6,918 bases of DNA. Source: an uncultured Collinsella sp. GTDB lineage: Bacteria; Actinomycetota; Coriobacteriia; Coriobacteriales; Coriobacteriaceae. Where the stretch lies: assembly GCA_905204635.1 (NCBI GenBank), contig CAJLAN010000087.1:1-6918 (forward strand), read 5' to 3'. Below are positions 1 through 5,827 of the stretch, in pieces. The notes beneath the pieces are model-generated. The model saw nothing but the letters and a program-made list of their open reading frames with translations. It was not told where the DNA came from and made no database searches. Positions within the stretch are counted from its first letter, which is position 1; the number at the start of each line of letters is the position of its first letter. Both the position numbers and the translations under genes were made by a program.

Positions 1-127
<127 letters not shown>

Positions 128-136
128 GAGTTGCGC

Positions 137-162
137 GCTGCTCATGCCATAATATGAGCAGC
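137..162 (+). other. Perfect 9-bp inverted repeat in the dapB-dapA gap
   Basis: GCTGCTCAT (137-145) pairs perfectly with ATGAGCAGC (154-162) around the 8-base loop GCCATAAT. It begins 10 bases after the dapB stop. No run of T follows, so it is not a clear intrinsic terminator. It may be a stabilising or processing hairpin, or a protein-binding dyad. The loop resembles a -10 box (CATAAT, 148-153), but I find no matching -35 box 16-18 bases upstream. Function unknown. Confidence 0.5.
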
Positions 163-217
163 AATCGAGTGGCAACCTTCCGCTCATATCTATTTGCGCG
201 TGTCTTGGCTCGTAGTT

Positions 218-223
218 AGGAGA
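218..223 (+). promoter_or_regulatory. Ribosome binding site of dapA
   Basis: AGGAGA lies 5 bases upstream of the ATG at 229. This is a strong Shine-Dalgarno match at good spacing, and it fixes the dapA start. Confidence 0.8.
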
Positions 224-228
224 TAACA

Positions 229-1131
229 ATGTCAGCAGCAACAGCGCCTCGTTTTGGTCGTATGATTCCCGCAATGGTCACTCCGTTCGACGAGAACCTT
301 GATCTCGACCTCAAACAAGCGCGTGCGTTGGCTCGTCGTCTTGTTGAGAACGGTGCCGATGCGCTCATCATCAATGGCACCACCGGCGAAAGCCCTACGG
401 TGTTCTATCCCCAGAAGATGAAGCTCTTCGAAGCGGTCGTCTCTGAGATCGATGGGGAAGTGCCCGTTATCGCTAACGTGGGTGACAACTGCACGGCTGA
501 CACGGTCGATTTTGCGCGTGACGTGCAGAAGCTGGGCGTGGATGGCTTCATGCTCGTGGTCCCTTACTACAACAAGCCTCCGCAAGAAGGTCTCTATCAG
601 CACTTCAAGACCATCGCAGGAAGCATCGATCTTCCGTGCATCCTCTACAACATCCCTGGTCGTTGCGTCATCAACATGACCGCGGAAACGACCCTTCGCC
701 TGGCGAACGAAGTGGATAATATCGTTGCGATCAAAGAAGCATCGGGCAATCTCGAACAGGTCGCAGCTATTCTGGCAGGTGCGCCAGAAGGCTTCGAGGT
801 GTATTCAGGAGATGATGCCCTTACCTACGACATCATGAAGCTCGGTGGTGCTGGTGTCATTTCCACCATCGGAAACGTAGCACCCGATCGCATGAAGGAG
901 ATCGTCGATCTCTGCGCAGCGGGAGATTTCGAAGCAGCCGCAAAGGCTAACGAAGCCCTTCTTCCGCTCATGAACGAGCTCTTCATCACCTCTAATCCCA
1001 TCATGGTGAAAGAGGCTTTGAACCTGCTCGGATTCCCTGTTGGCGGCGTGCGTTTGCCGCTCGTCAACGCAACGGCTGAACAATCAGCCGAACTCGCAGA
1101 AGTAATGCGCCAAGTTGGCGTTTTGAAGTAA
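229..1131 (+). CDS. dapA: 4-hydroxy-tetrahydrodipicolinate synthase
   Basis: Complete 300-residue protein, the usual length for this family of class I aldolase-type TIM barrels. It condenses pyruvate with aspartate-4-semialdehyde, the committed step of diaminopimelate/lysine synthesis, in the cytosol. Visible landmarks: NGTTGES at 49-55, with T51 and T52 matching E. coli T44/T45; PYYNKP at 112-117, with Y114 matching Y107; ILYNIPGR at 138-145, with Y140 matching Y133 and R145 matching the semialdehyde-binding R138; and IKEASGN at 168-174, with K169 as the Schiff-base lysine (E. coli K161). The whole catalytic set is present, so the enzyme should be active. A small oddity is Cys146, where Thr usually follows the PGR arginine. 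The start is ATG with AGGAGA five bases upstream. It follows dapB by 101 bases. Ala codons avoid GCC (5 of 37), unlike the downstream half of rnj. Confidence 0.97.
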   Translation: MSAATAPRFGRMIPAMVTPFDENLDLDLKQARALARRLVENGADALIINGTTGESPTVFYPQKMKLFEAVVSEIDGEVPVIANVGDNCTADTVDFARDVQKLGVDGFMLVVPYYNKPPQEGLYQHFKTIAGSIDLPCILYNIPGRCVINMTAETTLRLANEVDNIVAIKEASGNLEQVAAILAGAPEGFEVYSGDDALTYDIMKLGGAGVISTIGNVAPDRMKEIVDLCAAGDFEAAAKANEALLPLMNELFITSNPIMVKEALNLLGFPVGGVRLPLVNATAEQSAELAEVMRQVGVLK

Positions 1132-1144
1132 CCATCTATACAAG

Positions 1145-1180
1145 AAACAGCACGTCTAAGCGCACAAGGGCGTGCTGTTT
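1145..1180 (+). terminator. Stem-loop between dapA and rnj (weak terminator, attenuator or processing site)
   Basis: AAACAGCACG (1145-1154) pairs perfectly with CGTGCTGTTT (1171-1180). The stem extends inward by C1156-G1169 and two G-T pairs, leaving a loop of about 10 bases. The 3' arm ends in TTT, but the following bases (AGAAATGAG) are not a T tract, so full termination is doubtful. The A-rich 5' arm and T-rich 3' arm are terminator-like. The position directly before the rnj ribosome site suggests partial termination after dapA, a 3'-end stabiliser, or a cleavage or control element for rnj mRNA. Confidence 0.55.
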
Positions 1181-1186
1181 AGAAAT

Positions 1187-1192
1187 GAGAGG
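1187..1192 (+). promoter_or_regulatory. Closely spaced ribosome binding site of rnj
   Basis: GAGAGG ends only two bases before the ATG at 1195, much closer than the usual 5-9 bases. No better Shine-Dalgarno or in-frame start is visible: the next in-frame Met is residue 84, inside the conserved metallo-beta-lactamase core. The start is therefore kept, with likely modest translation efficiency. Confidence 0.5.
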
Positions 1193-1194
1193 AA

Positions 1195-3045
1195 ATGGCG
1201 CAACAAAAGACAGAATCGAAAAACCAGAACAAACGCAACAATGAAACTGTCAAGCACGTTCAGCTTGTCCGAAAGCGCCTCAAGCTCTCCAAGGTAAATG
1301 GCTCAAAGCAGGGCAATAACAAATCGAACAATCAAAATAAGAAGAACAACAATCGCAGGCCGAAGCAGAATCAGACAAAGCGCGATCCCAAAGCAACGCT
1401 GCGCATCATCCCCTTGGGCGGACTCGATGCGATCGGCAAGAACATGACGGTCTTCGAGTGCGGCGACGACATGGTGCTCGTCGACGCTGGCCTCATGTTC
1501 CCCGATGACTCGCAGCCCGGTATCGATCTGGTACTCCCGGATTACACCTACGTTCTGGAGAACGAGGAAAAGCTCCGCGGCATCGTCGTCACTCACGGCC
1601 ACGAGGACCACACCGGTTCGCTTCCGTATCTGCTCCAGGATCTCAACAACAAGGTGCCCATCTTCTCGAGCAAGCTGACGCTCGGCTTTATCGAGGGCAA
1701 GCTCTCCGAGTTCCGCATTCGCGCACCCAAGTTCCGTGAGGTCAAGGGCGGCAGCCACGTCAATTTGGGTGGCATTTCGCTCGACTTCTTCTCGATGACG
1801 CACTCCATCCCGGGCGCTTTGGGCGTGTTCATCCGCACCAACCAGGGCACCGTTATGCACACCGGCGACTTTAAGCTCGACCAGACGCCCATCGACGGCG
1901 TCACGCCCGACTATGCCGCCATCAGCCGCTTTGCCAAGCAGGGCATCGACCTGCTGCTGTCCGACTCCACCAACGCCACGGTCCCCGGCTTTACCAAGTC
2001 CGAGGCCGAGGTTGGCCCCAATCTGCTGCATGCCATCAAGAATGCTCCGGGCCGCGTGTTCGTCGCGTCGTTTTCGAGCCACATCCATCGACTGCAGCAG
2101 ATCTGCGACGCCGCCCGCAAGTGCGGCCGCAAGGTCGTCGTGACCGGTCGTTCCATGCTCACCAACACCCGTGTGGCGCGCGAGCTCGGTTATCTCAACA
2201 TCGATGATGCCGATATCATCGATGCCTTCGATATCGATAACCTGCCCGACGACAAGATCGTCGTCATGTGCACCGGTTCGCAGGGCGAGCCCCTGTCGGC
2301 CCTTTCGCGCATGGCCAACGGCGAGCACAAGACGCTCTCCATCCACGAGGGCGATACCGTCATCCTCTCGGCAACGCCGGTCCCCGGTAACGAGAAGGCC
2401 GTTCAGCAGGTCGTCAACAGCCTCGCCAAGCTTGGCTGCGACGTGTGGGATAAGAACCGCGCCCTCGTTCACGTCTCGGGTCACGGTAGCCAGGAGGAGC
2501 TCAAGCTCCTGATGGCCATGGCCAAGCCTACGTACTTTATGCCGGTCCACGGCGAGGCCGTGCATCTGCGCGCCCATGCCCAGCTTGCCCGTAAGATGGG
2601 CATCAAGGATGATCATATCTTTATCCTCGACAACGGAGATACGCTCGAGATGCGTGGCGGTATCGTCAAGCGCGGTACGCCCGTCGAGTCCGGCGTCGTC
2701 TACGTTGACGGACTGCGAATCGGCGATACCGACCCTATCGTTCTGCGCGATCGCCAGAAGCTTGCCAACGACGGTATGGTCACGGCTGTCGCTATCGTTT
2801 CGCTCAAGCACAAGAAGATCGAGGCCATCGAGTTCTCGGGCCGTGGCGTCTCCTTTGCCATCGACGATCAGTTCTCCGACGACGCCTCGGCGTCTATCAT
2901 GAAGACGATCGAGAAGGGCAAGTTCAGCTTTACGAGCAGCGGTTCCGATGCCATTCGCAAGGCCGTGCGCGACTCGCTCTCTAACTTTATCTGGAGCCGT
3001 ACGCGCACTCGTCCGATGATCATCCCGGTCGTCATGGAGGTTTAG
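1195..3045 (+). CDS. rnj: Ribonuclease J (metallo-beta-lactamase / beta-CASP family)
   Basis: Complete 616-residue protein. RNase J acts in the cytosol as a 5'-to-3' exoribonuclease and endonuclease in mRNA decay and rRNA maturation. Residues 1-66 form a basic, low-complexity tail (14 Lys, 6 Arg, 14 Asn, 8 Gln, only 3 acidic). The metallo-beta-lactamase core begins near 68 with RIIPLGGLDAIGKNM. Metal ligands are visible: HGHEDH at 134-139, H203 in MTHS, D225 in HTGDFKLD, and H452 in MPVHGE. H430 in VSGHGSQEE sits 22 residues before H452, the same distance as between H368 and H390 of B. subtilis RNase J1. The beta-CASP domain spans roughly 240-425 (SFSSHIHR 292-299, TGSQGEPLSALSRMA 360-374). 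The C-terminal domain follows from about 490. It is separated from dapA by a stem-loop and from ftsK by one base. Codon use changes within the gene, with GCC dominating Ala only after about base 1915. Confidence 0.96.
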   Translation: MAQQKTESKNQNKRNNETVKHVQLVRKRLKLSKVNGSKQGNNKSNNQNKKNNNRRPKQNQTKRDPKATLRIIPLGGLDAIGKNMTVFECGDDMVLVDAGLMFPDDSQPGIDLVLPDYTYVLENEEKLRGIVVTHGHEDHTGSLPYLLQDLNNKVPIFSSKLTLGFIEGKLSEFRIRAPKFREVKGGSHVNLGGISLDFFSMTHSIPGALGVFIRTNQGTVMHTGDFKLDQTPIDGVTPDYAAISRFAKQGIDLLLSDSTNATVPGFTKSEAEVGPNLLHAIKNAPGRVFVASFSSHIHRLQQICDAARKCGRKVVVTGRSMLTNTRVARELGYLNIDDADIIDAFDIDNLPDDKIVVMCTGSQGEPLSALSRMANGEHKTLSIHEGDTVILSATPVPGNEKAVQQVVNSLAKLGCDVWDKNRALVHVSGHGSQEELKLLMAMAKPTYFMPVHGEAVHLRAHAQLARKMGIKDDHIFILDNGDTLEMRGGIVKRGTPVESGVVYVDGLRIGDTDPIVLRDRQKLANDGMVTAVAIVSLKHKKIEAIEFSGRGVSFAIDDQFSDDASASIMKTIEKGKFSFTSSGSDAIRKAVRDSLSNFIWSRTRTRPMIIPVVMEV

Positions 3046-3049
3046 TTTG
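3036..3049 (+). promoter_or_regulatory. Ribosome binding site and TTG start of ftsK, inside the end of rnj
   Basis: GGAGG (3036-3040) lies within the last codons of rnj, six bases before the TTG at 3047. An in-frame stop (TGA, 3017-3019) rules out a start further upstream, and no ATG or GTG sits at comparable spacing. The ideal Shine-Dalgarno supports the TTG. The stop and start are one base apart, so translation of ftsK is probably coupled to rnj. Confidence 0.8.
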
Positions 3050-5827
3050 GCGCGCGGATCTGCACAAAACGCCAAAGGCAATAAAGCCAACAACCAACCG
3101 GCATCTGCTAAGGGTGCCGGTTCCCATCTTCGTGCCAATAAGGGCCACGAGGCCGACTTCGATGATTTTGAGCCCCTGGTCGAGCCTTCGGCCAACCGTG
3201 ATATCGCCGGCGTGGTCATTGCCGTTTTGGCGATTGCGTCCTTCATTGCCGTGATTTCGCCGGCGACCGCACCCGTTACGGCTGCGGTTGCCGGTTTCTA
3301 CCACCTGGGCTTTGGTCTGGGCGCCTACGTGCTGCCGATTGTCATTTTGCTGTTTGCCGCCACTCTCTTTTTAGGCGAGGATTCGCCGCTCAACGTGCGC
3401 TCTGTTGCGGGCGGTGCCGTGGTCTTTATCGCCGTCGTCTCCATTCTCTCGCTGATGGTGCCGGGTACGAGCGACTCGTGCGATCTTATGTTTACGCAGC
3501 AAAACCTGTCCGCCGCGGGTGGCTACATCGGTGCGTTTATTGCGAGCGCGCTGCAGAATGCCCTGGGTAAGCCTATCGCGATGGTGGTCCTGTTGGGTCT
3601 GGCCGTCGTTGGCTTTGTCATCATCGGCTTTTCGGTGGGCGGCGTTTTGCGCTCTGCCCGCGACCGTGCGGCCGATTTTGCCGAGCGCCGTCGTGCCGAC
3701 GTCAACGCGAGTCCGTGGGGTGACGACGAAGCTCTGTCGGTGCCCGGCGTTGTCCGTCCGCACCTGAGCATTCTTCGTCAAAAGGGCTCCGATGCTGCCG
3801 TGACCACGGTCATGGGCAACGATGCGGCCCCGGTTTTGGACGATGACGATGACGACGAGGATCCGTTTGTCGACGTGTCCGATGCCGTGGAGGCCGAGCG
3901 CGCTAAGACGACGCTGCTGCCGCGCCGTCATGCCAAGAAGGGCAAGACGGTTCCCAAACTCAATACGAGTGAGCCCGACCCGTCTTGGTCCGAGAGCGAG
4001 ATTGAGCTTACCGAGGGTGATGTCGAGGACGACGAGTCCCCGCTCGAGACTGCTAAAACCACCTTGCTGCCGCGTCGTCAGGCAAAGCGCGGTCAGGTGA
4101 CCGGCCAGCTTTCGATGGAGTACGATCCGGACAAGGTCGACGAGTCCGAACCGCCGTTTGCCGTGAATCCCGTCTCGGCCGCCCCTCAAATCCCTGATTT
4201 CCTCAAGCATCCCAAGGTTGCCGATGCGCCTGTTGTGAGCGCTGCCGAGGCGTCTACTTCGAGCGATGGGGGAGCGGACAATGCCCCCGCGGATAACGAG
4301 GGCGAAGAAGAGGACGGCCTTAAGCTTCCGCCGCTCGAAATCCTGCATGCAAACCCTCAGTCCGCTTCTGCCGCGTCTTCGGACAAGGAGCTGGAACAGA
4401 CCGCTGAGTCGCTGCAGTCCACGCTGCTTGAGTTTGGCCGTAGCGCTCGCGTCGTCGGCTGGATTGCCGGTCCCACGGTGACGACCTTTAAGCTGCAGCC
4501 CGGCGAGGGCGAGCGCGTGAGCAAGATTTCGAGCCTTGAGGACGACATCGCACTGTCGCTTGCTGCACAGTCCGTGCGTATCTTTGCGCCGATTCCCGGC
4601 ACCTCGCTCGTGGGTATCGAGATTCCCAATCGCAAGCGTCAGAACGTCAACTTGGGCGACGTGTTGCCCTATGTTAAGGGCGGTCCGCTCGAGCTTGCTA
4701 TCGGCCGCGATGCAGAGGGCACGCCGGTCGTCGCCGACCTCGCTAAGATGCCCCACCTGCTGATCGCCGGTACCACGGGTTCCGGTAAGTCGGTCATGAT
4801 CAACTCCATCATCACGACTCTGCTCATGCGTACTCTTCCCGAGGACGTTCGCCTGATCATGGTCGATCCCAAGCGCGTCGAGCTCGCAGGCTATAACGGC
4901 CTGCCGCATCTTTACGTGCCCGTAGTGACCGAGCCCAAGCAGGCCGCGAGTGCCTTGCAGTGGGCGGTGTCCGAGATGGAGCGCCGCCTGAAGGTCTTCG
5001 AGCGCCTGAACGTGCGCAAGATCTCGACCTATAACGAAAAGCAGGCCGCCGGCGAGTTTGAGCATTACGATAACCCGCCGCAAAAGATGCCCTACCTGGT
5101 CATCATCATCGACGAGCTCTCAGACCTGATGATGGTTGCCGGCAAGGATGTCGAGGCGTCGATTGTGCGTATCGCCCAGCTGGGCCGTGCCGCCGGTATC
5201 CACCTTATCGTGGCGACTCAGCGTCCGAGCTCTAACGTGGTGACGGGTCTCATCAAGGCAAACATTACCAACCGTATCGCCTTCAACGTCGCAACGGGCA
5301 TCGACTCCCGCGTCATCATCGACCAGATGGGTGCCGAAAAGCTCACCGGCTTGGGTGACATGCTGTTCTCAAAGGTCGACTGGGGCAAGCCCCGTCGTAT
5401 CCAGGGCTGTTTTGTTTCGGATGACGAGATCAACGAGATTGTCGAGTTCGTCAAGTCGCAAAGTGAGCCCGACTACCATGAGGAGATCCTGTCGGCTGTG
5501 GCACCTGCCTCCATGTCCATGGCAGGTGGCGGCGGCATCGTTCGTATCGGCGTTGCCGAGCCTCAGGACGACGATCCGCTTATTTGGGAAGCCGCTCATA
5601 TTGTGGTGGAATCGCAGCTGGGCTCCACATCTGGCCTGCAGCGCCGCCTGAAGGTTGGCTATGCGCGCGCCGGGCGTATTATGGACATGCTGGAAGAAAA
5701 GGGTGTCGTCGGTCCGCCCGACGGTTCCAAGCCGCGCGAGGTCCTGCTGGATGAAGAAGGCCTTGCCGCGCTGGAATCCGTCGACGCCGAGATGGCACGT
5801 GAAGATCGTGAGTTTGGAGGATTCTGA
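3047..5827 (+). CDS. ftsK: FtsK/SpoIIIE family DNA translocase
   Basis: Complete 926-residue membrane-anchored ATPase that pumps chromosomal DNA through the closing septum. After a hydrophilic 50-residue start come about four membrane segments (roughly 53-71, 90-109, 118-138, 177-199). A long charged, probably disordered linker (about 205-425) follows, containing a poly-acidic run at 265-272. The alpha/beta regions of the motor run from about 425. Walker A is GTTGSGKS at 575-582 and Walker B is LVIIIDE at 684-690. IVATQRPSSNVVTGLIKANI (721-740) and the TNRIAFNVAT block are classic FtsK signatures. The C-terminal gamma winged helix (about 845-900, LGSTSGLQRRLKVGYARAGR) matches the domain that reads polar DNA motifs in relatives. 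The linker carries a 14-residue motif twice. It starts with TTG one base after rnj and its TGA overlaps the next ATG by one base. Confidence 0.96.
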   Translation: MARGSAQNAKGNKANNQPASAKGAGSHLRANKGHEADFDDFEPLVEPSANRDIAGVVIAVLAIASFIAVISPATAPVTAAVAGFYHLGFGLGAYVLPIVILLFAATLFLGEDSPLNVRSVAGGAVVFIAVVSILSLMVPGTSDSCDLMFTQQNLSAAGGYIGAFIASALQNALGKPIAMVVLLGLAVVGFVIIGFSVGGVLRSARDRAADFAERRRADVNASPWGDDEALSVPGVVRPHLSILRQKGSDAAVTTVMGNDAAPVLDDDDDDEDPFVDVSDAVEAERAKTTLLPRRHAKKGKTVPKLNTSEPDPSWSESEIELTEGDVEDDESPLETAKTTLLPRRQAKRGQVTGQLSMEYDPDKVDESEPPFAVNPVSAAPQIPDFLKHPKVADAPVVSAAEASTSSDGGADNAPADNEGEEEDGLKLPPLEILHANPQSASAASSDKELEQTAESLQSTLLEFGRSARVVGWIAGPTVTTFKLQPGEGERVSKISSLEDDIALSLAAQSVRIFAPIPGTSLVGIEIPNRKRQNVNLGDVLPYVKGGPLELAIGRDAEGTPVVADLAKMPHLLIAGTTGSGKSVMINSIITTLLMRTLPEDVRLIMVDPKRVELAGYNGLPHLYVPVVTEPKQAASALQWAVSEMERRLKVFERLNVRKISTYNEKQAAGEFEHYDNPPQKMPYLVIIIDELSDLMMVAGKDVEASIVRIAQLGRAAGIHLIVATQRPSSNVVTGLIKANITNRIAFNVATGIDSRVIIDQMGAEKLTGLGDMLFSKVDWGKPRRIQGCFVSDDEINEIVEFVKSQSEPDYHEEILSAVAPASMSMAGGGGIVRIGVAEPQDDDPLIWEAAHIVVESQLGSTSGLQRRLKVGYARAGRIMDMLEEKGVVGPPDGSKPREVLLDEEGLAALESVDAEMAREDREFGGF
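3902..3943 (+). repeat. Linker motif copy 1 in FtsK (residues 286-299)
   Basis: Encodes AKTTLLPRRHAKKG directly after an acidic stretch. It is matched exactly 50 residues later by AKTTLLPRRQAKRG. See copy 2 for the DNA comparison. Confidence 0.8.
4052..4093 (+). repeat. Linker motif copy 2 in FtsK (residues 336-349)
   Basis: Encodes AKTTLLPRRQAKRG, identical to copy 1 at 12 of 14 residues with two conservative-type changes. Seven of the 14 codons differ only synonymously from copy 1, so the protein motif is retained while the DNA has drifted. It also follows an acidic stretch. This points to a short binding motif rather than a recent DNA duplication. Confidence 0.8.
5816..5821 (+). promoter_or_regulatory. 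Ribosome binding site of the RodZ-like gene, inside the end of ftsK
   Basis: GGAGGA lies five bases before the ATG at 5827, which shares its A with the ftsK TGA (a TGATG overlap). This fixes the start and indicates translational coupling. Confidence 0.8.

Noticed and set aside
148..192. Possible promoters for dapA (CATAAT at 148, TATCTA at 187)
   Set aside because: Neither has an acceptable -35 hexamer at 16-18 bases. The TTGCGC copies at 131 and 194 are at wrong distances.
2199..2224. Perfect 10-bp inverted repeat CATCGATGAT/ATCATCGATG inside rnj
   Set aside because: It encodes the Asp/Ile-rich stretch NIDDADIIDA. GAT and ATC codons are near-complementary, so such dyads arise easily. It could be a real mRNA hairpin, but nothing else supports a role.
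1303..3246. A 647-codon open frame on the - strand, antisense to rnj
   Set aside because: Its composition (Asp, Gly, Val, Arg, Leu, Ala) is what antisense reading of G+C-biased codons gives. No recognisable domain is seen, and it lies opposite an unambiguous RNase J.
3839..3862. GAC/GAT run in ftsK as a simple-sequence slippage locus
   Set aside because: The run mixes GAC, GAT and GAG rather than repeating one unit exactly. Acidic runs are normal in FtsK linkers, and the frame is intact.
3371..5083. A 570-codon open frame on the - strand, antisense to ftsK
   Set aside because: Same mirror effect opposite the FtsK coding frame. The Arg/His/Leu/Gly-rich product has no motif or plausible ribosome site.
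5502..5528. 8-bp inverted repeat CACCTGCC/GGCAGGTG near the end of ftsK
   Set aside because: It lies in the Ala/Ser/Met/Gly linker before the gamma domain and is explained by codons for that sequence. No T tract or gene boundary is nearby.
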